Positions 25,800 through 32,344 of a stretch of DNA of 32,482 nucleotides are shown here, one piece after another. A program made the position numbers and the translations under genes. How positions within the stretch are numbered: the stretch's first letter is position 1; every line of letters starts with the position of its first letter. This stretch comes from Spirochaetota bacterium (GTDB lineage: Bacteria; Spirochaetota; UBA4802; JAFGDQ01). The stretch is from contig JAFGDQ010000041.1 of assembly GCA_016932015.1 (NCBI GenBank), positions 1 through 32,482 on the forward strand, read 5' to 3'. The notes beneath the pieces are model-generated. The model did not search any database. It worked only from the letters and a program-made list of their open reading frames with translations, and was not told the origin of the DNA.

Positions 25800-27044
25800 A
25801 TGAAAAAATATATTGTTCCGGCAATGATCCTTTCAATCATTGGAGGTTTTCTTTCTGTTCTTTTATTAACTCAGCATTATAATGTTAATTCAGGAATTGT
25901 TACCTTTTTATGCGGAGATTCCGTAAATAATTTCTGCAAAGAGCTGTCTTCAAGCGGCTATTCAACACTCTTCGGTTATCCTGTTGCCGTATACGGATTT
26001 CTATTTTACTTTTTTATTCTTATTAATAGTATTTTTCTTTTTTATGCAGGCGAGGACTATCGCTATGCTTATTTATTCATTGCTCTTCCTCTTGCCTCTG
26101 CTGCATTGATAGCATCAGTCATTTTTATAATTATAATGATTAAAGTGCAAATGTTCTGCAGTATGTGCCTGTTGGCTCATCTGATAAATTTACTGCTGCT
26201 AATTGTTATGCTATTCTACTTCAGGAAAATTAAGTCCAGCGAAGGTTTTAATGTTTCCTCCCTGCTTGATAAATATACAGATATCATAAAAACCTCATCT
26301 CACGCCAGGGCCGCATTATCAATATTTATTGCATTTATAATATTTTTTATTTTTTCAGTTTTTTCAGTTTCAAAAGTCATCGATTCAGGAGCTTCCCGAA
26401 AAGCTTCATTCAAAACTTTAGCATATTATCTGACAAGATATAATAAGGCTGAACCTGAAAAGCTAAATCTGCATAACAGTACTCTTGTGTCCGGAGAAGA
26501 AGAGGCTGAATTAAAAATAATAGTATTTACTGATTTTTTGTGCTCTTATTGTTACAAGTTCCACGTAATCGAAAAGGGCTTAATTAAAAAATTTAAAGAC
26601 AGTATCAGATTTGAATATTATAACTTTCCACTGGACACGCAGTGCAATAAAAATGTGACACGCAGTGTTTATCCCAATTCCTGTATTGCGTCTAAAGCCA
26701 TGTTTGCCGCCGCAAAACTCGGATTCTTCCATGAATATATTAATGAACACTTTAACAATTATAAAGAACTTAAAAAGAATTACAGCCTTGAAAAGGCTGC
26801 AGGTTTGTTAAACAATATTGGCAGGGATTCCTTAAAGGGAAAATTTATAAGCCTGGTCAATTCCAGGGAAATATCCGTAATGCTTCAGAAGGATATAAAT
26901 GCTGCAAAGAAAAACAGTATAAATGCGACTCCTTCAATTTTTATTGCAGGTAAAAGGGTTGGTGGAGTAGTGCCTGTGCAGGTCTTTGAAGCAATTATCT
27001 CAAAAGAGCTGCGTAAGCCCGGAAAAAATGAAAAAGATAATTAA
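25800..27044 (+). CDS. Vitamin K epoxide reductase (VKOR) fused to a DsbA-like thioredoxin domain
   Basis: A bacterial VKOR homologue takes electrons from the fused oxidase and passes them to quinone, supporting disulfide bond formation in the envelope. Numbered from the ATG at 25800 (414 residues), the VKOR bundle (about 1-145) has loop cysteines C38 and C46 (FLCGDSVNNFC) and the quinone-site CxxC at C120/C123 (MFCSMCLLAH). A further membrane helix (about 172-192) tethers the periplasmic thioredoxin-fold domain. That domain has active site C248/C251 (FLCSYCYKFH) and cis-Pro loop NATPSIFIAG. An upstream in-frame TTG at 25782 is possible, but GGAG lies directly before the ATG at 25800 and supports the shorter form. 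No dsbB or other dsb gene is nearby. Confidence 0.88.
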   Translation: MKKYIVPAMILSIIGGFLSVLLLTQHYNVNSGIVTFLCGDSVNNFCKELSSSGYSTLFGYPVAVYGFLFYFFILINSIFLFYAGEDYRYAYLFIALPLASAALIASVIFIIIMIKVQMFCSMCLLAHLINLLLLIVMLFYFRKIKSSEGFNVSSLLDKYTDIIKTSSHARAALSIFIAFIIFFIFSVFSVSKVIDSGASRKASFKTLAYYLTRYNKAEPEKLNLHNSTLVSGEEEAELKIIVFTDFLCSYCYKFHVIEKGLIKKFKDSIRFEYYNFPLDTQCNKNVTRSVYPNSCIASKAMFAAAKLGFFHEYINEHFNNYKELKKNYSLEKAAGLLNNIGRDSLKGKFISLVNSREISVMLQKDINAAKKNSINATPSIFIAGKRVGGVVPVQVFEAIISKELRKPGKNEKDN

Positions 27045-27196
27045 TATGTTGTTGTACTTAATGGAGAGTTTTACTAAATTTGTATTTTCAGTACAAGAAG
27101 CGGTATAACGCCGTTCGTTTTATTGATAGTAATTTTTTTATTTGAGAAAGATACTGTTTTTTAAGAAAGTAAATTTATAAAGTTCAGGAGAAGAAG

Positions 27197-27502
27197 ATGA
27201 TTAATGTTATAGCTTCTGTAAAAGTAAAAAACGGAAAAAAATCGGAATATATTGAAGGTTTTAAATTATTTGCGGAGAAAGTCATAAAAGAGAATGGATG
27301 TATAGAATATTATCCGGCTGTTGATATGAAAACCGATTTTCCGGTGCAGAGTAGAGATGAAAATGTTGTCACCATTATTGAAAAATGGGAGAGTATGGAA
27401 TCCTTGATGACACATCTTGCGACTCCGGAAATGCAGCAGCAGCAGGAAAAAGAAAAGGATATGGTCGAAGGGGCTGAAATTAAAATTTTGCAGGAAGCAT
27501 AG
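27197..27502 (+). CDS. Small antibiotic-biosynthesis-monooxygenase-fold (ABM) protein, putative quinol monooxygenase
   Basis: A 101-residue single ferredoxin-like ABM domain. It opens MINVIASVKVKNGKKSEYIE, has a central GCIEYYPAVDMKTDFPVQS, and a VTIIEKWESMESLMTHLATPEM strand-helix block. Relatives (YgiN, YdhR, HmoA types) form dimers and act on quinols, polyketides or heme; the substrate here cannot be told. AGGAGAAGAAG precedes the ATG with good spacing. It follows the VKOR gene after about 150 bases. Its transcript probably ends at the hairpin at 27688-27717. Confidence 0.75.
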   Translation: MINVIASVKVKNGKKSEYIEGFKLFAEKVIKENGCIEYYPAVDMKTDFPVQSRDENVVTIIEKWESMESLMTHLATPEMQQQQEKEKDMVEGAEIKILQEA

Positions 27503-27522
27503 CAGTTCAATCCAAAAAATAA

Positions 27523-27929
27523 TTACTTAATTTTAATATTATCCTGCGGAATGAACGGTATTGGAACGGTGTGGATACGGTTTTGATGTTTATTGTTCCG
27601 GGTGAATGGGGCATTTTTATATACTGTTCTATATTTATCCGGCTGCGTCATTCTGCCTGTAATAAAAAATGATATAAACAGATTGTACCCGCTCATGCCT
27701 GTATGACGGGCTTTTTTGTGTACGTGTATTTTTGGTCCTTTGTCATTTGCTGCCATAACTTTACTGCAATGGCAAAATTAACGCCTACCTTTCTCCGGGT
27801 TACTGTATCCGTATTCGCGGGAACAACGTATGTGCGGACACATTGCCGGTTGTATCTGCAATAGAACACAGCATTGCCTATACGTCCGCTTATTGATTCA
27901 ATTACAGGATTAAGTTTTGCTGTTGCCAT
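27523..27929 (-). CDS. Small hypothetical gene split by a -1 slippery heptamer (frameshifted product of about 135 residues)
   Basis: A very strong GAGGAGGG ribosome site precedes the ATG at 27929. Frame 0 encodes 78 residues, beginning MATAKLNPVIESISGRIGNA, and stops at 27693-27695. At codons 72-73 it contains A_AAA_AAG in the correct phase (27717-27711). Slipping back one base joins ...YTYTKK to ARHTGMSGYNLFISFFITGR and continues to a stop at 27523. The GYNLFIS extension reads as the natural continuation of this small protein type (NPVIES-SG-IGN-VFY...LWQ), which I recall from phage-like or mobile contexts without being able to name a family. Either programmed -1 frameshifting or an indel in the A-run explains it. 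Function unknown. Confidence 0.55.
27688..27717 (+). terminator. Intrinsic terminator on the plus strand, embedded in the opposing small gene
   Basis: CCCG-C-TCAT (27688-27696) pairs with ATGA-CGGG (27703-27710) around a six-base loop, with one bulged C. T6 (27712-27717) follows. It would end the ABM gene transcript. The same bases, read on the minus strand, are the slippery A-run and the structure just after it. Confidence 0.6.
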
Positions 27930-28080
27930 TTGTTTCCCTCCTCAGGTACGGGTATATTTTTTGTATCTATTAATATATACAAAAACACCTTACAGCTTTC
28001 TGAACATTTCGCCAATTTTATTTAGAAAAATTTGAAATATTATCCGCTTCAGATATTTTCAGCGATAAACTAAACTGAAT

Positions 28081-28089
28081 TGTTATAAT
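28081..28089 (+). promoter_or_regulatory. Extended -10 promoter for a putative small RNA
   Basis: TGTTATAAT, the same extended -10 found upstream of two protein genes in this window. It is followed by a structured region without an ORF. The predicted start of transcription is near 28096. Confidence 0.45.
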
Positions 28090-28095
28090 CAAAAA

Positions 28096-28258
28096 TAAAT
28101 ATAGAAGTGCAAATAAAGAATGGAGCCGGCATGTTAGCATGAGACAGCCCTGCATTTAGGGGGAGCTTCCTCAGGCTACCGGCCGTGCCGGCAGCTTGAG
28201 TGACTTTTGATCACTATATTCCCCGGCTTCCGGATAAATCCGGATCAACTGGCTTTTT
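28096..28258 (+). ncRNA. Putative structured small RNA of about 160 nt, no known family recognised
   Basis: An extended -10 precedes it and a terminator-like hairpin with T5 ends it. Helices seen: GCCGGCATG (28125-28133) pairs with CGTGCCGGC (28184-28192, one G-U) and encloses AGCC/GGCT (28146-28149 with 28174-28177) and small hairpins. AGTGA/TCACT (28199-28203 with 28211-28215) follows. TCCGGA-TAAA-TCCGGA (28229-28244) is flanked by CCGG/CTGG and then T5 (28254-28258). AGCCGG at 28124-28129 could alternatively pair with CTGGCT at 28249-28254 and close the whole molecule. It lacks the hallmarks of tmRNA, RNase P, SRP RNA, 6S, T-box, cobalamin, SAM, TPP, c-di-GMP or fluoride RNAs that I can check by eye. 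Confidence 0.45.
28223..28258 (+). terminator. Terminator hairpin of the putative small RNA
   Basis: Stem TCCGGA (28229-28234) and TCCGGA (28239-28244) with loop TAAA, an outer CCGG/CTGG helix, then T5 at 28254-28258. Confidence 0.5.
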
Positions 28259-28434
28259 ACATAAAAAGTGTGAATTAAAAGTCAAAAAGAAAAATTTTAA
28301 TCTCTTATGGGTTTAATTCCGCGCAGCTCTGCTGCGACAAGGATTCATTTACTAAAAAGATCTGCTCATGAGATTCCGGAAGCCGGTTTGTCCAAACTAT
28401 GTTCCTGCTTCAATCTAAAATATTATGACAATTC

Positions 28435-28466
28435 AAAACCTTATCTTACAGTGAAATAAGGTTTTT
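28435..28466. terminator. Bidirectional terminator after the luxR-type gene
   Basis: AAAACCTTAT (28435-28444) and ATAAGGTTTT (28456-28465) form a ten-pair stem. A T-run follows on the plus strand and TTTT ends the stem on the minus strand. It lies about 20 bases after the stop of the minus-strand regulator. Confidence 0.65.
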
Positions 28467-28485
28467 ATGTAATTCAGTTTTAAAT

Positions 28486-28848
28486 TTAGTTTTTATTAAG
28501 CAATTTCACAAGAAGTTCCTGCTGGCTTGAAACATTAAGTTTCTGATGAATATTTTCCATATCTTTATAGACTGTACGCGGGCTCAAAAAATATTTTTTA
28601 CTTATTTGTTTGGGAGTTAAGCCCTTGCATAACAGGTCGGTTATTTGTTTTTCGCTTCGGGTAAGTTGTCTTTCTGTATTTTCTGATGAACTAACTGTTT
28701 TATCCTGAATGTTTGCGAAAAAAAGATTTCTGTGAAGATTTGATAAATGAGCTCCTATGTCGTAAGGAATGAGTTCACCAATTTCAAATAGTGTCTGTGT
28801 GCAAAGACTTTGCGATGCTATTTCTATCTGTTTTTTGGATATGCACAC
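28486..28848 (-). CDS. Short LuxR/GerE-type helix-turn-helix regulator
   Basis: The C-terminal 65 residues are a LuxR-type HTH: LTRSEKQITDLLCKGLTPKQ, ISKKYFLSPRTVYKDMENIH, then QKLNVSSQQELL. The conserved Glu, the Lys/Ser-rich recognition helix and the Val/Tyr of RTVY are present. The N-terminal 55 residues match no receiver or autoinducer domain. The predicted start is GTG at 28848, without a clear ribosome site. The frame stays open upstream to a stop at 28993-28995 but has no ATG, GTG or TTG, so the gene may be an N-terminally truncated remnant or use an unusual start. Its last 142 bases are repeated near-identically at 32341-32482. Confidence 0.65.
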   Translation of the reverse strand: MCISKKQIEIASQSLCTQTLFEIGELIPYDIGAHLSNLHRNLFFANIQDKTVSSSENTERQLTRSEKQITDLLCKGLTPKQISKKYFLSPRTVYKDMENIHQKLNVSSQQELLVKLLNKN

Positions 28849-29173
28849 TCTGCAAGACGAGTGTATATAAAAATCATGACTTTTCTCTGTTTGAACAGTT
28901 ATTTCCCTATATGAAAGTTTGATGATATTTGTTTTGTAAATAAAAAGATTATCAAAAAGTACGTAATATTGCGTATTGACTTTTATTTTTTTTTAATTTA
29001 TTTTTATCAGTCAATATGCGAAATCTTGTTAAAGTAATAATTAATAATATTCATAGATACAATATAAAAAGTTTATACGGCTCTTATATTTTACATATGG
29101 TGGGAAGCAAAATTGAATATAATGTGACCACAGGAAAAGCTTAATAAGTAAAACAATCCGTAAGGGGGAACTC
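28849..29173. other. Divergent intergenic region between the luxR-type gene and the unknown-protein gene
   Basis: Extremely AT-rich. GCGTATTGAC (28971-28980) and GTCAATATGC (29010-29019) form an inverted repeat with one mismatch around about 29 AT-rich bases. This could be a binding site for the adjacent LuxR-type regulator. TTGACT at 28976-28981 within the left arm could serve as a plus-strand -35, with a poor TATTTT 17 bases on. Confidence 0.35.
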
Positions 29174-30037
29174 ATGATTGCTCAAGTTGTCCTCACGCCA
29201 ACAGAATCAAAGAAACTCATTGCGAAAGCGATCGCCAGATTGGAGATTGTTCAGCAGGCTGTAAAGAAAGGAATCGTCGCACTGCATCCCAGCAGCAGTA
29301 CTTATTTTATTGTCGAAGAAATTACCGGAAAGAAACCAAAAACAAATTACTGGGTATGCGGGGTGGTTACACCCAGAGGAATGTGCGTGGAAATGGCCAT
29401 GGTTCTTGGGACAGGTTATACACCCAAGGAGATCTCAACCGACCCGGGCGACCTTCGTGCCACATGGATAATTGAAAATGGTAAGCTGGCTGAGGAAGAG
29501 ACTCTATCTAGTCTTTTTGATCGTATGACCACTTCTGATATCTATATAAAGGGAGTAAACGCGCTGGATACGGAAGATAATGTTGGCATTCTCTTCGGAC
29601 AGCAGGGATCGATGGGATATATCTATTCATCACGCAAAAAGAAAGGCTTCAACATAATCTATCCCGCCGGACTCGAAAAATTAATACCACTCTCTATCCG
29701 AGAAGCGGCCAAAGAAGCAAAGCTCTCTAAATATGAATATGGAATGGGGATGCCGGTTGGACTCTATCCATGCCCTGCCGGCACAACAGTCAACGAATTG
29801 CGTGCAATTGAGATATTAAGTGGTGCCAAAGCAATACCTATAGCCTCAGGAGGACTTGGAGGGGCAGAGGGAGCCTTGACTCTCGTTATTAAGGGAGAAA
29901 CTTATGAAGTGCAAAAAGCGCTCGAATTTGTTGAACAGTCAAAAGGAGCCAGGTTTCCTCAGTTGCGCCTGTGCAACTGCGAAGATTGTCCGGTTCCTCA
30001 TTGCAGATTTCCCGCAGTTGATAAATCATGGGCTTAG
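29174..30037 (+). CDS. Conserved protein of unknown function with a C-terminal four-cysteine cluster
   Basis: 287 residues, soluble, no signal peptide. I recall this pattern (LTPTESKKLIAKAIARL, DIYIKGVNALDTEDNVG, YPAGLEKLIP, then SGAKAIPIASGGLGGAEGAL) in uncharacterised proteins of methanogens and strict anaerobes, but cannot name a family or function. The glycine-rich GGLGGAEGA segment and the alternating strands suggest an alpha/beta nucleotide- or cofactor-binding fold. The C-terminus carries C267-x-C269-x2-C272-x4-C277 (CNCEDCPVPHC), suited to a zinc or iron-sulfur site. GGGGG lies six bases before the ATG. GC content and codon choice look higher-GC than the genes to the left, consistent with transfer. 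It heads a plus-strand cassette with a Liv-type binding protein and a cupin. Confidence 0.6.
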   Translation: MIAQVVLTPTESKKLIAKAIARLEIVQQAVKKGIVALHPSSSTYFIVEEITGKKPKTNYWVCGVVTPRGMCVEMAMVLGTGYTPKEISTDPGDLRATWIIENGKLAEEETLSSLFDRMTTSDIYIKGVNALDTEDNVGILFGQQGSMGYIYSSRKKKGFNIIYPAGLEKLIPLSIREAAKEAKLSKYEYGMGMPVGLYPCPAGTTVNELRAIEILSGAKAIPIASGGLGGAEGALTLVIKGETYEVQKALEFVEQSKGARFPQLRLCNCEDCPVPHCRFPAVDKSWA

Positions 30038-30223
30038 CTATAAGATTTTCTGTTTGAGGGGGGCAATAACAATTCAATCAAATAAGTTCGATTGACTATA
30101 TGGACTTCTCAAGGCTTTATTAAAAAGACATGGACTTCATTGAAGGAAATGTCTAAAGATAGAGGAGTTTTGTTGAAAAGGAGCGGAATTCCTCTGTAAA
30201 ACTATAAATAGACAGGAGATTAT

Positions 30224-31417
30224 ATGAGAACCTCAAAGTTAATTTCCATCAGCTTTACATTATTCCTGACAGCATTGCTATTACTGGTGACAATTTGCCC
30301 TATGCAGGCAAAAGAACGGCCAACTATCAAGATAGGAATGATAACTTCTCTTACAGGACCCATGGCTCCGGCTTTCAAGGATCTTGCTGATGCAGCAAAA
30401 CCGACTGCCGATTTTATGAATGAAAGAGGAGGGATCGAAATCAAGGGCAAGAAGTATTTTTTCGAAATCATCACTGAGGATGATCAGTCTTCACCCCCTG
30501 GTGCAGTGTCTGCAATGAATAAGTTGATTCAACAAAAGGTTAAATTTCTGTTACCTCCGTTGTTTATTCCAAGCCATCTGGCAATTCTGCCGTTAGCCGA
30601 GAAAGCAAAGATCCTGTCTGTGAAGCCTATGGGAGCAACACGAGATCAGGTTAATCCGGGTTTCCGGTATAGTTTTGTCGTTTATACTTTTGTTTACAAT
30701 ATGCCTGTATGCTACGATTATATTCAGCAACACTACCCAAAACTGAAGAAAGTGGCTTTAATCTCTCCCGATGATCCTGTTGGAAAGATTTATAGAGATT
30801 TAACCGAAAAAGAGGCAAAGAGTCGTAGCTTTGACATTGTGTTCGACGAACGTTTCAAGATTGGCAGTGAAGATTTCTATCCCCTTCTTACAAAGTTAAT
30901 CCAGAAGAAGCCTGATGCAATTGATGTTGTATTTTCCATTGAGCCATGGAGCGCTGCCATCATAAATCAGGCACGGGAACTCGGTTTTAAAGGTCCAATA
31001 TACGCTTCCGTGGGCATGTTAGGTGACATCAATATTTTAAGGAACATGATCGAACCAAAATATGCTTATGATATCTTCCAGATGGGAGCTGATGTTCAGA
31101 GCCCAAACATGCCGGACATCGTTAAAAAATTTCGTAGTGTCATCGAAAAACAACTAAAGACACCTTTTATGACATCTCATATTATAGTACTCGATGCCAT
31201 CTCCGTCCTTTCGCAAGGCATTCAGAAGGCGCAAAGTCTTGACACTGATAAGGTTGCAAAAGCTTTAGAGTCGTTGAAGTCCGTTGATACGGTATACGGA
31301 AAAGGAAGAATGGCAGGGAAAGACTATTTCGGCGTTAACCGTGTAGTCAGAAGGCCAATTGCTATAAACGGAATTGCGAACGGCAAAGTATTTAATTATT
31401 TTTCAAAAAAATATTAA
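30224..31417 (+). CDS. Branched-chain amino acid-type (LivJ/LivK) ABC transporter substrate-binding protein
   Basis: A Sec signal peptide (about 1-29, ending near PMQA-KE) precedes a two-lobe periplasmic binding protein (Peripla_BP_6). Features are PTIKIGMITSLTGPMAPAFK, AAKPTADFMNERGGIEIKGK, EDDQSSPPGAVSAMNKLI, and FKIGSEDFYPLLTKLIQKKPD. Ligands in this class include branched-chain amino acids, aromatic acids and short-chain amides. No LivH, LivM, LivG or LivF gene follows in the window, so the transporter is either encoded elsewhere or the protein serves sensing. AGGAG lies six bases before the ATG. The cupin gene follows after about 175 bases. Confidence 0.88.
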   Translation: MRTSKLISISFTLFLTALLLLVTICPMQAKERPTIKIGMITSLTGPMAPAFKDLADAAKPTADFMNERGGIEIKGKKYFFEIITEDDQSSPPGAVSAMNKLIQQKVKFLLPPLFIPSHLAILPLAEKAKILSVKPMGATRDQVNPGFRYSFVVYTFVYNMPVCYDYIQQHYPKLKKVALISPDDPVGKIYRDLTEKEAKSRSFDIVFDERFKIGSEDFYPLLTKLIQKKPDAIDVVFSIEPWSAAIINQARELGFKGPIYASVGMLGDINILRNMIEPKYAYDIFQMGADVQSPNMPDIVKKFRSVIEKQLKTPFMTSHIIVLDAISVLSQGIQKAQSLDTDKVAKALESLKSVDTVYGKGRMAGKDYFGVNRVVRRPIAINGIANGKVFNYFSKKY

Positions 31418-31433
31418 GGGAAAATCGGATGTG

Positions 31434-31464
31434 TCAGGGTTGGGGGGCTATCCTCAATCCCTGA
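31434..31464. repeat. Imperfect hairpin after the binding-protein gene
   Basis: TCAGGG-TTG and CAA-T-CCCTGA form a nine-pair stem with a bulged T. The loop is GC-rich and no T-run follows. It could be a weak or Rho-assisted terminator or an mRNA stabiliser between the two cassette genes. Confidence 0.35.
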
Positions 31465-31481
31465 ATCCCGAAGGATGGAGA

Positions 31482-31571
31482 ATGAAAGCTTTGATAATAC
31501 GGTACTGCGTATTAATAGCGTCTCCTGATAATCTCAGAATAATAACTCAATTATATCATCTATATACATAA
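31482..31571 (+). CDS. Possible 29-codon mini-ORF with a strong ribosome site
   Basis: GGATGGAG directly precedes an ATG that opens MKALIIRYCVLIASPDNLRI and stops after 29 codons. It could be a leader peptide for the cupin gene, or the start of a permease gene since deleted. No homology is recognised. Confidence 0.25.
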   Translation: MKALIIRYCVLIASPDNLRIITQLYHLYT

Positions 31572-31591
31572 TCAAAACGGAAAATTTATCA

Positions 31592-32065
31592 ATGACTGAA
31601 TCCAAACATAGTAGGTATATACTCAGCGAGTTAAGACGCGACTCACATGATGATCTTTTGCCGCCGGGAATTGACCCGATTATTGTATCCAACACGAAAA
31701 GCCACAAGAAAATGTTAAGCCTGGACGATTCTATTCTCAAAGGCTCTTTCTACACAGAGATCGTATGGATTTGGCCCGGCGGCTCCGAGATCTATCCGGA
31801 AACAGCTGAGCCAAACAGTCATTCCCACAATTATGATGAAATAGTCGCCTTCGTTGGTACAGATTTCAATAATCCTAATGATCTTTGTGGGGAAATAGAG
31901 TTATGGATGGAAGATGAAAAGTTCATGCTGACCAGCAGCTGTTTGATTTTTATCCCCAAAGGCATGTACCACTGCCCCCTGGTTATCCATAAAGTGGAGA
32001 AGCCAATTTTTCATTTTGCCGCCGGTCCCGGGCCATTATACATGCAAAAGATTAAGAAAAGATAG
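31592..32065 (+). CDS. Single-domain cupin protein
   Basis: 157 residues with one cupin barrel. Motif 1 reads NSHSHNYDEIVAFVG, with metal ligands His77, His79 and Glu83 followed by the expected Gly89. Motif 2 reads IPKGMYHCPL with His127. These four residues normally bind Fe, Mn, Ni or Zn, so it could be an isomerase, a small dioxygenase or a ligand-binding protein. The C-terminal FHFAAGPGPLY is family-like. No signal peptide. The ribosome site (CGGAAAA) is weak. As the third gene of a cassette with a Liv-type binding protein and the unknown Cys-cluster protein, it plausibly acts on the imported compound. Confidence 0.75.
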   Translation: MTESKHSRYILSELRRDSHDDLLPPGIDPIIVSNTKSHKKMLSLDDSILKGSFYTEIVWIWPGGSEIYPETAEPNSHSHNYDEIVAFVGTDFNNPNDLCGEIELWMEDEKFMLTSSCLIFIPKGMYHCPLVIHKVEKPIFHFAAGPGPLYMQKIKKR

Positions 32066-32152
32066 GTTGATACAGATAAACACTTCTTAAAGTAATAAAA
32101 TAGAGTAGTTTAAAAACAATTGATAAATTTTTCTATCCATGCCAGAGGTGGA

Positions 32153-32184
32153 GTATTGATAAGCCCCATCGGTGCTGTTGATAC
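32153..32184. repeat. Imperfect hairpin resembling an IS200-type right end
   Basis: GTATTGATAAGC (32153-32164) and GTGCTGTTGATAC (32172-32184) pair, allowing G-U pairs and one bulged A. It lies just after the transposase remnant, where IS200/IS605 elements carry a subterminal hairpin. Confidence 0.4.
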
Positions 32185-32188
32185 TTAG

Positions 32189-32329
32189 TTAAAAAAGCTT
32201 TCTTTGATTCTTAAATCTATCAAGTTTATCACGTTTTTTTATATATTTTTTAATCATTTTTTCATTCCTGCTCACTGTTGTTACATAATATCCTCGGTTT
32301 TGAAAGTGAGTTCCCCCTAATATCTTTCT
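32189..32329 (-). pseudogene. C-terminal remnant of an IS200/IS605-family TnpA transposase
   Basis: After an in-frame TAG at 32330-32332, 46 codons read to a stop at 32189-32191. They give KILGGTHFQNRGYYVTTVSR, then NEKMIKKYIKKRDKLDRF. This matches the end of IS200-type Y1 transposases (the HFWARGYFVSTV and YIRNQEKED region). The helix with the likely catalytic Tyr (KKYIKKR) is still recognisable, but the usual Gln after it is Arg and the HUH half is absent. The truncation point lies within 20 bases of the second luxR-type copy, so the element appears broken by recombination there. Confidence 0.75.
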
Positions 32330-32344
32330 CTAAGTTTCTGAAAT

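Larger units (their letters stand above)
27930..28485. other. Structured intergenic region with a putative small RNA
   Basis: No protein-coding ORF. It contains the small RNA locus (28081-28258) and a second structured zone with CGCAGC-TCT-GCTGCG (28322-28336). It also holds TCCGGAAGCCGG (28375-28386), the exact inverse of CCGGCTTCCGGA at 28223-28234, and the luxR terminator at 28435-28466. Confidence 0.55.

Noticed and set aside
28096..28400. Known riboswitch or housekeeping RNA (tmRNA, RNase P, SRP, 6S, cobalamin, SAM, T-box, c-di-GMP)
   Set aside because: None of the conserved core strings of these families could be found. The next plus-strand gene is also far away and separated by a terminator, so a cis riboswitch is less likely than a free RNA.
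32066..32152. Possible further open frames after the cupin gene
   Set aside because: Short and AT-rich with frequent stops; nothing beyond the IS200 end region is supportable.
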